From: an uncultured Pseudomonadota bacterium
GTDB taxonomy: Bacteria > Pseudomonadota > Gammaproteobacteria > Burkholderiales > SG8-39
Direction: 5' to 3'
DNA: 40,836 nucleotides
NCBI GenBank assembly: GCA_903909415.1
Contig: CAIVVS010000154.1
Location: 1 to 40,836 of the forward strand
Shown here piece by piece: positions 23,705-31,773 of the stretch. Each line of letters begins with the position of its first letter. Positions within the stretch are counted from its first letter, which is position 1. Below the pieces are notes generated by a model. That model was not told where the DNA came from and did not search any database. It worked only from the letters and a program-made list of their open reading frames with translations. A program made the translations under genes and the position numbers.

Positions 23705-25708
23705 ATGCCCCTGATCCAGCTTTCGCAAACCTCGCTCGCCTTCGGCCATGTGCCGCTGCTGGACCACGTCGACCTCGTGATCGAGCCGCGCGAGCGCCTC
23801 GGCCTGATCGGCCGCAACGGCACCGGCAAGTCCAGCCTGATGAAGGTGCTCTCGGGCGTGGTGGCGCACGACGACGGCAAGGTGTGGCGCGCGCCCGACC
23901 TCAAGCTCGCCATCGTTGAGCAGGAGCCGCAGCTCGCGCCCGGCACCACCGTGTACCAGGCGGTGGCCGAAGGCCTGGGCGCGGGCATGCGCATCCTGGT
24001 GGATTACCACGAGGTCGCGCACAAGCTGGAAGCGGGCGACGCCATGCCCGCGGCCGAGCACGACGCGCTGATGGAACGCCTGATGGAACTGCAGCACGAG
24101 CTGGAGCAGGCCGACGGCTGGAGCATGCAGCACCGCGTCGAGACCACGCTGGACAAGCTCTCGCTGCCGGCCGACCGGCTGGTGGACGAACTCTCCGGCG
24201 GCCTGAGGAAGCGCGTCGCGCTGGCGCGCGCCATGGTGGGCGAGCCCGACCTGCTGCTGCTGGACGAGCCGACCAACCACCTGGACGTGGATTCGATCGA
24301 GTGGCTGGAGAAGACGCTCGTGACCTTTCCGGGCAGCCTGCTGCTGGTGACCCACGACCGGCGCTTCCTCGACCGCGTCGCCACCCGCATCATCGAGCTG
24401 GACCGCGGGCACCTGACCTCGTATGCCGGAGCCAGTGCCGCGTACGCCGGCAGCTTCGCGTACTACCAGGCGATCAAGGCGGAGGCGCTGGCCGCCGAAG
24501 CGCAGCAGGCGCGCAAGTTCGACAAGCTGCTGGCGCAGGAAGAGGCGTGGATACGCAAGGGCGTGGAAGCGCGCCGCACCCGCAACGAAGGCCGGGTGCT
24601 GCGGCTGGAGGCGCTGCGGCTGGAGCGCGCCGCGCGCCGCGAGCGCGTCGGCAAGGTGGACCTGAAGGTGGCCGAGGCGGACCGCTCCGGCAAGCTGGTG
24701 GCCGAGCTGGAACACGTGACCAAGGCCTTCACCGACGCGACCGGCGAACACGTCATCGTGCGCGACTTCTCCTGCCGGCTGCAGCGCGGCGACAAGATCG
24801 GCCTGATCGGCGCCAACGGCACCGGCAAGACCACGCTGCTGAAACTCATCCTCGGCGAACTCACGCCGGACAGCGGCACGGTGCGCCTGGGCACCAAGCT
24901 GGCCGTGGCCTATTTCGACCAGTTCCGCGCCACGCTGGACGAGGACGCGACCCTGTCGGACACCATCAGCCCGGGCGCGGACTTCGTCGACATCGGCGGG
25001 GTGCGCAAGCACGTGCTGTCCTACCTCGGCGACTTCCTGTTCGCGCCCGAGCGCGCGCGCTCGCCGGTGCGCTCGCTCTCGGGCGGCGAGCGCAACCGCC
25101 TGCTGCTCGCGCGCCTGTTCGCGCAGCCGGCCAACGTGCTGGTGCTGGACGAACCGACCAACGACCTGGACATCGAGACCCTCGAGCTGCTGGAGGAACT
25201 GCTGCAGGACTTCCAGGGCACGCTGTTCCTGGTCAGCCACGACCGCGAGTTCCTCGACAACGTGGTGACCCAGACCATCGCCAGCGACGGCGACGGGCGC
25301 TGGAGCGAGTACGCCGGCGGCTACAGCGACTGGCAGCGCGTGACCGCGGGCCGGGGCAAGCCGGAGGCGGCGGTCGATTCGTCCACTGCGGCGCCCAAGG
25401 CCGCACCCAAGGCCACACCCAAGGTCGAGGAGAAGGCAGCGCCCGCAACGGTCGCGGCGCCGGCGGCCAAACCCGCCAAGGCCAAGTCCAAGCTGAACAA
25501 CAAGGAAAGCCGCGAGCTGGCCGAGTTGCCCAAGCGCATCGAGGCGCTGGAGACCGAGCAGGGCGGCATCACCACCGCCCTGGCCGACCCGTCCATCTAC
25601 GCCGACGGCCCGCAGCAGGCCCGCGACCTGAATGCGCGCCTGGTGGCGATCGAGTCCGAGATGGAGGCGCTGCTGGCGCGCTGGACGGAGCTGGAAGCGC
25701 GCAGCTAG
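23705..25708 (+). CDS. uup: ABC-F ATPase Uup
   Basis: A 667-residue soluble protein with two ABC ATPase domains and no membrane part. Domain 1 has GRNGTGKSS, LSGGLRKRVALARA and LLLLDEPTNHLD; domain 2 has GANGTGKTT, LSGGERNRLLLARL and VLVLDEPTNDLD. The linker between them (about residues 240-330) is charged and helical. After domain 2 comes an Ala/Pro/Lys-rich stretch (about 555-600) and a C-terminal coiled coil (LNNKESRELAELPKRIEALETE onwards), the DNA- or ribosome-binding tail that defines Uup. Family members act at the ribosomal E site and affect precise excision of transposons and branched DNA. Monocistronic. Confidence 0.93.
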   Translation: MPLIQLSQTSLAFGHVPLLDHVDLVIEPRERLGLIGRNGTGKSSLMKVLSGVVAHDDGKVWRAPDLKLAIVEQEPQLAPGTTVYQAVAEGLGAGMRILVDYHEVAHKLEAGDAMPAAEHDALMERLMELQHELEQADGWSMQHRVETTLDKLSLPADRLVDELSGGLRKRVALARAMVGEPDLLLLDEPTNHLDVDSIEWLEKTLVTFPGSLLLVTHDRRFLDRVATRIIELDRGHLTSYAGASAAYAGSFAYYQAIKAEALAAEAQQARKFDKLLAQEEAWIRKGVEARRTRNEGRVLRLEALRLERAARRERVGKVDLKVAEADRSGKLVAELEHVTKAFTDATGEHVIVRDFSCRLQRGDKIGLIGANGTGKTTLLKLILGELTPDSGTVRLGTKLAVAYFDQFRATLDEDATLSDTISPGADFVDIGGVRKHVLSYLGDFLFAPERARSPVRSLSGGERNRLLLARLFAQPANVLVLDEPTNDLDIETLELLEELLQDFQGTLFLVSHDREFLDNVVTQTIASDGDGRWSEYAGGYSDWQRVTAGRGKPEAAVDSSTAAPKAAPKATPKVEEKAAPATVAAPAAKPAKAKSKLNNKESRELAELPKRIEALETEQGGITTALADPSIYADGPQQARDLNARLVAIESEMEALLARWTELEARS

Positions 25709-25796
25709 CCGCTTGTGCGGCCGTGACGCGCCGGGCCGGACCGAAGCCCCGTGATGGGGTACTCTCCCCGGATACACAACCAAAGGAAGCCCCTCG

Positions 25797-25952
25797 ATGG
25801 CCAAACCCAACTACGAATTCGCCAAGCGCCAGAAAGAACTGGCCAAGAAGCAGAAGAAGGAAGAAAAGCTCCGGCGCAAGGCCGAAGCCCAGCAGCCCGA
25901 AGGCGGCGAAGCCGCGCCCGAGGCGCCTGCCGAAGCCAAGACCGAAGGCTGA
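25797..25952 (+). CDS. Small highly charged conserved-type protein
   Basis: A 51-codon gene: MAKPNYEFAKRQKELAKKQ opens a strongly basic helix (Lys/Arg/Glu-rich to about residue 30), followed by a Pro/Ala/Glu-rich acidic tail. AAGGAA stands nine bases before the ATG. Short proteins starting MAKPNY-x-F-x-KRQ-x-E are, to my knowledge, common in beta- and gammaproteobacteria and have no assigned function. It lies 88 bases after uup and 26 before the esterase gene. The charge pattern suggests an RNA- or protein-binding helix, but that is only inference. Confidence 0.75.
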   Translation: MAKPNYEFAKRQKELAKKQKKEEKLRRKAEAQQPEGGEAAPEAPAEAKTEG

Positions 25953-25978
25953 CCCGACAGGGTTCCAGCAGTCCCGCA

Positions 25979-26905
25979 GTGCGCCGCCTGGCCGCGCTGC
26001 TCGCAACGACGCTTGGCGCCGCGCTGGGTGCGGGGTGGACAGCGCCCGCTGCCGCCGCGGGCGACGGTGCCGACCGCCAGTCCATCAGCCACGGCGGCGC
26101 CCAACGCACCTATGTCGTCAGGGTTCCGGCCCGTCCTCCCGCAGGCACCGCGCTGCCGCTGGTGCTGGTGCTGCACGGCGGCGGTGGCAATGCCGCGAAC
26201 GTCGAAGCCCAGACCGGCTTCACCGAAAAGGCGCGCGCTGAAGGCTTCATCGTCGCCTATCCCGAAGGCAGCGGCCGCCTCGGTGGCAAGCTGCTGACCT
26301 GGAATGCCGGCCATTGCTGCGGCCATGCCATGCAGCGCGGCGTGGACGACGTCGGCTTCATCGACGCGCTGATCGACCGCCTGTCGCGCGACCATCCGGT
26401 CGATGCGCGGCGCATCTACGTCACCGGCATTTCCAACGGCGGCATGATGAGCCACCGCATCGGCATCGAACTCGCACCACGCATCGCGGCCATCGCGCCG
26501 GTGGTCGGCGCGCTGTTCGGCGACGAGCGCCCCGCGGCGCAGGGGGTATCGCTGCTGGCGATCAACGGCATGCGGGACCAGTCCGTGCCCCACCTCGGCG
26601 GTGCGCCGGGCGGTCGCTTCCCCGGGGCCTGGGACGGCACGCCGGTGAAGCCCTCCATCGCGCAGGCGGCGTTCTGGGCGGCGGCCAGCGGCTGCGATGC
26701 GGTTGCCGAGCGCAGGGACACCGGTTTCGCCTTCGAGTGGCGCCATCGCTGTCCCGAGGGGCGTGCGGTGCAGGCGGTGCTGCTGAAGGACGTCGGCCAT
26801 GCCTGGCCGGGTGGCCAGCGCGGCACGCGCCGCGCCGATGACCCGGGCACAGACTGGTCCGCCACCGACGCGATCTGGGCATTCTTCCGGGCGCAACGGA
26901 AGTAG
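25979..26905 (+). CDS. Secreted alpha/beta-hydrolase, PHB-depolymerase/feruloyl-esterase-like (LpqC type)
   Basis: A 308-residue exported esterase with a signal peptide (MRRLAALLATTLGAALGAGW, then TAPAAAA). The mature enzyme has LVLVLHGGGGNA (oxyanion-hole HGGGG), VTGISNGGMMSHR with the nucleophile Ser152 in GISNG, an acid likely Asp200 in INGMRDQ, and His274 in DVGHAWPGG. This is the pattern of the esterase family PF10503, which includes PHB depolymerases and feruloyl esterases; the Cys pair HCCGHA may form a vicinal disulfide. The GTG at 25979 is used because the signal peptide starts there; no ATG exists in frame nearby. The natural ester is unknown. Confidence 0.87.
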   Translation: MRRLAALLATTLGAALGAGWTAPAAAAGDGADRQSISHGGAQRTYVVRVPARPPAGTALPLVLVLHGGGGNAANVEAQTGFTEKARAEGFIVAYPEGSGRLGGKLLTWNAGHCCGHAMQRGVDDVGFIDALIDRLSRDHPVDARRIYVTGISNGGMMSHRIGIELAPRIAAIAPVVGALFGDERPAAQGVSLLAINGMRDQSVPHLGGAPGGRFPGAWDGTPVKPSIAQAAFWAAASGCDAVAERRDTGFAFEWRHRCPEGRAVQAVLLKDVGHAWPGGQRGTRRADDPGTDWSATDAIWAFFRAQRK

Positions 26906-26963
26906 GGCCGGCTCCCTGCGGATCCTCGCGTCGCGGGGCGCCTGCGCTTGCGGCTGGCGCGGA

Positions 26964-26969
26964 TAGAAT
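26964..26969 (+). promoter_or_regulatory. Likely -10 box for the cytochrome gene
   Basis: A TAGAAT hexamer in an otherwise GC-rich spacer, 36 bases before the ATG at 27000. No good -35 is seen at standard spacing. Confidence 0.4.
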
Positions 26970-26999
26970 CCGCGAATCATCGTCCTCGTGAGCTCCGAC

Positions 27000-27413
27000 A
27001 TGCGCCCTGGCCTCGTTACCGTCGCTGCAATCGCCGCCTTCGCGGCCGTGCTTTCCCCCGTCGCATCAGCGCAGGAGCGCCAGTCCGGCGCGCAGGTGTA
27101 CCAGGCGGTATGCATGGCCTGCCATGCGGCCGGCGTGGAGAAGGCGCCGAAGCTGGGCGACCGCAAGGCGTGGGCGCCACTGATCAAGGAAGGCCAGGCC
27201 GTGCTGACCGCGCATGCCTGGGTGGGCATCCGCGGCATGCCCGCGAAGGGCGGCCGCGCTGACCTCAGCCTGGAAGAGTTCTCGTCAGCCGTGGTGCACC
27301 TGGCCAACGCCAGTGGCGGCGCATGGAAGGAGCCGGATGCGGCCCTGCTCGCGCGCATCCGCGCCGAGGAGAAGAAGCGCATCGACGCACTGGCGAAGAG
27401 GGCGGCCAAGTAG
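27000..27413 (+). CDS. Periplasmic c-type cytochrome, c5 family
   Basis: A 137-residue exported protein with signal peptide (RPGLVTVAAIAAFAAVLSP, cleavage after VASA) and one covalent haem site CMACH (38-42). Met80 in RGMPAKGG is the probable axial ligand; the MP-x-KGG context is typical of cytochrome c5 (CycB) proteins. The C-terminus continues past the domain with a charged helix (RIRAEEKKRIDALAKRAAK), absent from most c5 cytochromes. It would carry electrons between respiratory complexes or dehydrogenases in the periplasm. A GTG at 26988 in frame is an alternative start. Confidence 0.85.
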   Translation: MRPGLVTVAAIAAFAAVLSPVASAQERQSGAQVYQAVCMACHAAGVEKAPKLGDRKAWAPLIKEGQAVLTAHAWVGIRGMPAKGGRADLSLEEFSSAVVHLANASGGAWKEPDAALLARIRAEEKKRIDALAKRAAK

Positions 27414-27435
27414 CGGCGCAGGCGCCGCGCCGTCC

Positions 27436-27855
27436 GTGGCAGTGCCGCCGTCCGCACGCTGGTGGCTGGTGCCGCCCGCACTGGGCTGCGGGCCGGTGGC
27501 GGCCGCGGCGCTCTACCTGGGCACTACCTGGTTGCTGGACCGGGCCTGTCCGCCCGAGGACATGGTGTCCGGCGCCTGCATCGCGGACTGGTACGGACCG
27601 CTCGATGCGCTCGCACTGGCGCTCAGCGCGGGTGCGGGCAGCGCGCTGGCGGTGATGCTCGCGGGACTGGCCGTGCCGTCGCACCGGCGATGGGTGGCTC
27701 TCGCGGCATTGGCGGCGGGCACGGCTTGCGCGGGCTATGCCTGGTGGGAGGTCGGCCCCGACCTGCGCTGGGTGTTCGCGAGCGTGGTGCTTGCGGGCGT
27801 GGCGGGACTGGTCCCGGCATGGCGGCGCGGCGCGCGCGTTGCGGGTCCGGGCTGA
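27436..27855 (+). CDS. Hypothetical small membrane protein
   Basis: A 139-residue product with four hydrophobic segments (about residues 9-32, 57-78, 84-100 and 108-126). Two Cys in LLDRACPPEDMVSGACIADWY sit in the first external loop and may form a disulfide. The GTG start at 27436 is assumed because the first helix begins nearby; another GTG lies at 27442. It follows the cytochrome gene after 22 bases and may be co-transcribed. No family recognised. Confidence 0.6.
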   Translation: MAVPPSARWWLVPPALGCGPVAAAALYLGTTWLLDRACPPEDMVSGACIADWYGPLDALALALSAGAGSALAVMLAGLAVPSHRRWVALAALAAGTACAGYAWWEVGPDLRWVFASVVLAGVAGLVPAWRRGARVAGPG

Positions 27856-27908
27856 TCATTGCCGCGCCGAAGTTGCCAAGCGCGCCGGCCTCGGCCATGC
27901 TTGCCTGA

Positions 27909-28793
27909 ATGAAACCTGCCGCATTCGACTACCTCGCACCGTCCACCATCGAGGACGCGCTCGCGGCCAAGGCGCGCGGCGGGGACGAGGCCAAGTTCCT
28001 CGCCGGCGGGCAGAGCCTGGTGCCGGCGATGAACTTCCGCCTGGCGCAGCCCGCGCTGCTGGTGGACATCAACGGCGTGGCCGGGCTGGATGGCGTCGAC
28101 GAACGGGACGGCGAGCTGCAGCTCGGCGCGCTGGTGCGGCACCGCAGCCTGCTGTCCGATGCGCGCATCGCGCAGGCGCAGCCGCTGGTGCGCGAGGCCG
28201 CGTTGCAGGTCGCGCATCCGCAGGTGCGCAACCGCGGCACGCTGTGCGGCAACCTTGCACATGCCGACCCGGCCTCGGAATTGCCGGCGGTGATGCTGGC
28301 GCTGGGCGCGCGCATGCGGGCGCGCTCGGTTCGCGGCGAACGCTGGATCGCGGCAACCGATTTTTTCCACGGGATGTTCGCCACCGCGCTCGAACCCGAC
28401 GAGATGCTCGCCGGCGTCGCGCTGCCGGCGATGGCGCCGGGCACCGGCACCGCCTTCCTCGAGGTGTCGCGGCGGCAGGGCGACTTCGCGATGATGGGCG
28501 TGGCGGTGGTGCTCACGCTGGGCGCCGACGGGCGCTGCGCGACCGCGCGCATCGCGTTGTGCAATGCCGGCCCGGCACCGGTGCTGTCGGCGGCCGCGTC
28601 GAAGGCGGTGCAGGGCAGCGCGCTGGCCGAGCCCGACCTTCACGCCGCCGCCGCGGCCGTGCAGGCCGACATCGATCCGCTGGGCAGCGTGCATGCCGGC
28701 AAGCCTTTCCAGCGCCACCTCGCCGGCGTGCTGGTGCGGCGCACGCTGGTGCTCGCCGCGCAGCGGGCGAGCGCCGCCGCGGCGCGGGCGTAG
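27909..28793 (+). CDS. FAD-binding subunit of a molybdenum hydroxylase (CoxM-like)
   Basis: A 294-residue medium subunit of the xanthine dehydrogenase family. FAD-binding motifs are FLAGGQSLVPAMNFRLAQP (AGGQSL type) and NRGTLCGNLAHADPASELP (the TxGGN-xxxADP type, with Cys in place of the first Gly). The C-terminal CO-dehydrogenase-flavoprotein domain follows (ARIALCNAGPAPVLSAAA). It would accept electrons from the iron-sulfur subunit. First of three genes in the order medium-small-large, as in coxMSL; 25 bases precede the next gene. The oxidised compound is not evident, and see the large subunit for why CO is unlikely. Confidence 0.9.
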   Translation: MKPAAFDYLAPSTIEDALAAKARGGDEAKFLAGGQSLVPAMNFRLAQPALLVDINGVAGLDGVDERDGELQLGALVRHRSLLSDARIAQAQPLVREAALQVAHPQVRNRGTLCGNLAHADPASELPAVMLALGARMRARSVRGERWIAATDFFHGMFATALEPDEMLAGVALPAMAPGTGTAFLEVSRRQGDFAMMGVAVVLTLGADGRCATARIALCNAGPAPVLSAAASKAVQGSALAEPDLHAAAAAVQADIDPLGSVHAGKPFQRHLAGVLVRRTLVLAAQRASAAAARA

Positions 28794-28818
28794 CGCTGCA
28801 GGGCGGGCGTAGAAGACC

Positions 28819-29298
28819 ATGAAAATCCGCACCACGATCAACGGCACCGTCCACGAGCGCGAGGTCGAGCCGCGCCTGCTGCTGAGCGACTTCCTGCGCC
28901 ACGACCTCGGCCTGACCGGTACGCACGTCGGCTGCGAGCACGGCGTGTGCGGCGCCTGCACCGTGCTGTATGACGGCCTGCCGACGCGGTCCTGCCTGAG
29001 CTTCGCGGTGCAGGCGCACGGCCACGCGGTGGAGACGGTGGAGTCGCTCGCGGCCCCGGGCCACCCGCAGGTGCTGCATCCGCTGCAGGCGGCGTTCCGC
29101 GAAGCGCACGGCCTGCAGTGCGGCTACTGCACGCCCGGCATCCTGATGACCATGAAGGCCTTCCTCGCGGAGAACCCGGCGCCGGACGAGGCGCAGGTGC
29201 GCGAGGCGCTGTCCGGCAACCTGTGCCGCTGCACCGGCTACCAGCAGATCGTCGCGGCGGTGATGCTCGCGGCCGGCAAATTGGGAGCAGGCAAGTGA
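28819..29298 (+). CDS. [2Fe-2S] subunit of a molybdenum hydroxylase (CoxS-like)
   Basis: A 159-residue electron-transfer subunit with two [2Fe-2S] clusters. The N-terminal ferredoxin-type cluster is held by CEHGVCGACTVLYDG and the later Cys of RSCL; the C-terminal helical-domain cluster by CGYCTPGILM and CRCTGY. All eight ligands are present. It passes electrons from the molybdenum centre to FAD. Its stop overlaps the GTG start of the large subunit by four bases (GTGA), so the two are translationally coupled. Confidence 0.95.
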   Translation: MKIRTTINGTVHEREVEPRLLLSDFLRHDLGLTGTHVGCEHGVCGACTVLYDGLPTRSCLSFAVQAHGHAVETVESLAAPGHPQVLHPLQAAFREAHGLQCGYCTPGILMTMKAFLAENPAPDEAQVREALSGNLCRCTGYQQIVAAVMLAAGKLGAGK

Positions 29299-31700
29299 CC
29301 ACGCGCTGGTTCGGCGAAGGCGTGGAGCGCAACGAGGACGCGCGCCTGCTGACCGGCAATGCGCTGTTCGTCGACGACGTGGAACTGCCCGGCCTGCTGC
29401 ACGCCGCGCTGCTGCGCAGCCCGCATGCGCATGCGCGCATCCGCGGGATCGACACCAAGGCGGCGAAGGCGCGCGAGGGCGTGGTCGCGGTGTACGTTGC
29501 GGCCGACCTGGGCGAGGCATGGCAGCCCGGGCCGCTGCTGGTGCCGCCGCCGCCGATCGAAGGCGCGGTCTACAACCAGCGCTGCCAGGTGCCGCTCGCG
29601 AAGGACGTGGCCCGGCATGTGGGCGAGCCGGTGGCGATCGTCATCGCCAGCTCGCGCTACATCGCCGAGGATGCGCTGGCCGACATCGTGGTCGACTGGG
29701 AGCCCTTGCCGGTGGCAGCCGACCTGGAACTCGCCGCGCGCGCCGATGCGCCGCGCGTGCATGCCGACATCCCGGGCAACGTCGCGGCGAAGGTGCGCCA
29801 GACCATAGGCGACTACGCCAAGGCCGCGCGCGGCGCCCACCTCACCATCCGCCGGCGCTTCCGCTACGACCACGGCTGCTCCTCGCCGATCGAGACGCGC
29901 GGCGTGGTGGCGCAATGGGACTCGCGCGCCGACCGGCTCACGGTCTGGGATACCACGCAGGCGCCGGTGTTCCTGAGGAACGGCCTGGCCGGGATGCTGG
30001 GCCTGTCCGAGCGCCAGGTGCGGGTGATCGCGCCCTTCATCGGCGGGGGCTTCGGGCCCAAGATCATGCTGTTCTATCCCGAGGAAGTGCTGGTGCCCTG
30101 GGCGGCGATGCGCCTGGGGCGGCCGGTGAAGTGGATCGAGGACCGCGCTGAGCATTTCACCGCGACGACCCACGAGCGCGAGCAGGTCCATGACGCCGAG
30201 ATGGTGCTGGATGCCAGCGGGAAGATCCTCGGCATCCGCGACGACTTCCTGCACGACACCGGCGCCTACGATCCCTACGGCCTGACTGTGCCGATCAACA
30301 GCCAGTGCACCCTGCTCGGGCCCTATGTGGTGCCGGCCTACGACAGCAGCTTCACCGCGGTGTTCACCAACAAGACCATGGTCACGCCCTACCGCGGCGC
30401 GGGACGGCAGCACGGCGTGTTCGTGGTCGAGCGCCTGCTGGACATCGCCGCGCGCGAGCTGGGCATGGATCGCGCCGAGATCCGGCGGCGCAACTTCATC
30501 CCGCCGGATGCCTTCCCGTGGAAGAACCACATCATCTACCAGGACTTCACGCCGCTGGAGTACGACAGCGGCAACTACGGCCCCATCCTCGACCAAGTGA
30601 TGGACTCGATCGGCTGGAAGCAATTCCTTGCGGAGGAACAGCCGCGGCTGCGCGCGCTGGGTCGGCACGTGGGCATAGGCATCGTCTGCTACGTCGAGGG
30701 CACGGGCATCGGTCCCTACGAGGGCGCCAAGGTGCAGGTGCAGGCGAGCGGCAAGGTGAGCGTGGCCACCGGCATCGGCACGCAGGGGCAGGGGCACTTC
30801 ACGTCCTTCGCGCAGATCGTCGCCGACCAGCTCGGCGTGCACGTGCGCGACGTCGAGGTGGTGACTGGCGACACCGACCAGTTCTACTGGGGCGCGGGCA
30901 CCTTCGCCAGCCGCGGTGCGGTGGTGGCGGGCAATGCGGTGAACGAGGCCGGCAAGCTGGTGCGCGCCAAGGTGCTGGAGACCGCGTCACGGCATTTCGA
31001 GTGCGCGGTGCAGGACCTGGAACTCGCGGACGGCAAAGTGGCCGTGGTCGGCGTGCCGGGCAAGTCCATCCGCCTCGGCGAACTCGCGAACCTCGCCAAC
31101 CCGATGCGCGGCGCGGTCGAGCCCGGCACCGAGCCGGGACTGGAGGCGACCAGCTACTTCGGTCCGCCGCGCGGCGCGACCGCCGCCGGGGCGCACGCGA
31201 TGATCGTCGAGGTGGATCCCGCCACGCTCAGCCTCAAGGTGCTGAAGTACGCGGTGGCGCACGACTGCGGCACGGTGATCAATCCGGCCATCGTCGAGGG
31301 CCAGGTGATCGGCGGGGTGGCGCAGGGCATAGGCAATGCCTTCTATGAGCACCTGAAGTACGACGCCGAGGGCCAGCTGTTGAACGCGTCGCTGGCCGAC
31401 TATCTGCTGCCGACCTCGCTGGAGGTGCCCACGATCACGCTGACCCACACCGTGACGCCCTCGCCGCTGAACCCGATGGGCATCAAGGGCGTGGGCGAGG
31501 CGGGCGCGATCCCGGTCGGCCCGCTGTTCGCGCAGGCGATCGAGGACGCGCTGCAGCTGCCGGCGCGCGGCGTGGAACTGCTGGAGATTCCGCTCAGCCC
31601 GGACCGGCTGTTCGAGATCTGCGGTTCGGATCGCTGGTCCGAACCCGCCGTCCGAACCCGCGGTCCGGATCCGCGGTCTGAACCGGGCAATCCCGGTTGA
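29295..31700 (+). CDS. Molybdopterin-binding large subunit of a xanthine-dehydrogenase-family hydroxylase
   Basis: An 801-residue catalytic subunit. The a/b hammerhead domain begins NEDARLLTGNALFVDDV; the molybdopterin-binding part has IAPFIGGGFGPKIM, TPYRGAGRQHG (about residues 364-374), GIGTQGQGHFTSFAQIVAD and the catalytic-Glu motif GVGEAGAIPVGP (about 734-745). The active-site loop reads PYRGAGR, not the AYRCSFR-type loop with the Cys that holds copper in true form I CO dehydrogenase. The enzyme is therefore a form II or related hydroxylase of unknown, probably carbon- or N-heterocyclic, substrate. Start is the GTG at 29295 overlapping the small-subunit stop. The last about 25 residues are unusual (Arg/Ser/Pro/Gly-rich), encoded by repeat DNA. 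Confidence 0.9.
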   Translation: MTTRWFGEGVERNEDARLLTGNALFVDDVELPGLLHAALLRSPHAHARIRGIDTKAAKAREGVVAVYVAADLGEAWQPGPLLVPPPPIEGAVYNQRCQVPLAKDVARHVGEPVAIVIASSRYIAEDALADIVVDWEPLPVAADLELAARADAPRVHADIPGNVAAKVRQTIGDYAKAARGAHLTIRRRFRYDHGCSSPIETRGVVAQWDSRADRLTVWDTTQAPVFLRNGLAGMLGLSERQVRVIAPFIGGGFGPKIMLFYPEEVLVPWAAMRLGRPVKWIEDRAEHFTATTHEREQVHDAEMVLDASGKILGIRDDFLHDTGAYDPYGLTVPINSQCTLLGPYVVPAYDSSFTAVFTNKTMVTPYRGAGRQHGVFVVERLLDIAARELGMDRAEIRRRNFIPPDAFPWKNHIIYQDFTPLEYDSGNYGPILDQVMDSIGWKQFLAEEQPRLRALGRHVGIGIVCYVEGTGIGPYEGAKVQVQASGKVSVATGIGTQGQGHFTSFAQIVADQLGVHVRDVEVVTGDTDQFYWGAGTFASRGAVVAGNAVNEAGKLVRAKVLETASRHFECAVQDLELADGKVAVVGVPGKSIRLGELANLANPMRGAVEPGTEPGLEATSYFGPPRGATAAGAHAMIVEVDPATLSLKVLKYAVAHDCGTVINPAIVEGQVIGGVAQGIGNAFYEHLKYDAEGQLLNASLADYLLPTSLEVPTITLTHTVTPSPLNPMGIKGVGEAGAIPVGPLFAQAIEDALQLPARGVELLEIPLSPDRLFEICGSDRWSEPAVRTRGPDPRSEPGNPG
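31623..31698. repeat. Palindromic repeats inside the 3' end of the large-subunit gene
   Basis: Three inverted repeats are packed together: GGTTCGGA/TCCGAACC (31623-31630 and 31638-31645), CCGCGG/CCGCGG around TCCGGAT (31658-31663 and 31671-31676), and AACCGGG-CAAT-CCCGGTT (31681-31698). The last is a perfect 7-bp stem reaching into the TGA stop. They encode the odd tail of the protein and may also act as a transcript end signal, although no T-run follows. Confidence 0.7.
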
Positions 31701-31761
31701 CCGGCCAGCGCGCGGGGGCGGCTCTGTCCGATCCCGCACGGAGGTGGCCGCAGCCGCGGCG

Positions 31762-31767
31762 TAAAAT
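31762..31767 (+). promoter_or_regulatory. Likely -10 box for the efflux operon
   Basis: A TAAAAT hexamer in GC-rich surroundings. It places the transcription start at about 31774, which is exactly the ATG of the leader ORF. No -35 box is clear. Confidence 0.45.
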
Positions 31768-31773
31768 CGGGGG

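Noticed and set aside
27909..31700. Naming the three genes coxM, coxS and coxL
   Set aside because: The large subunit lacks the Cys loop of form I CO dehydrogenase, so the gene symbols would assert an unsupported reaction.
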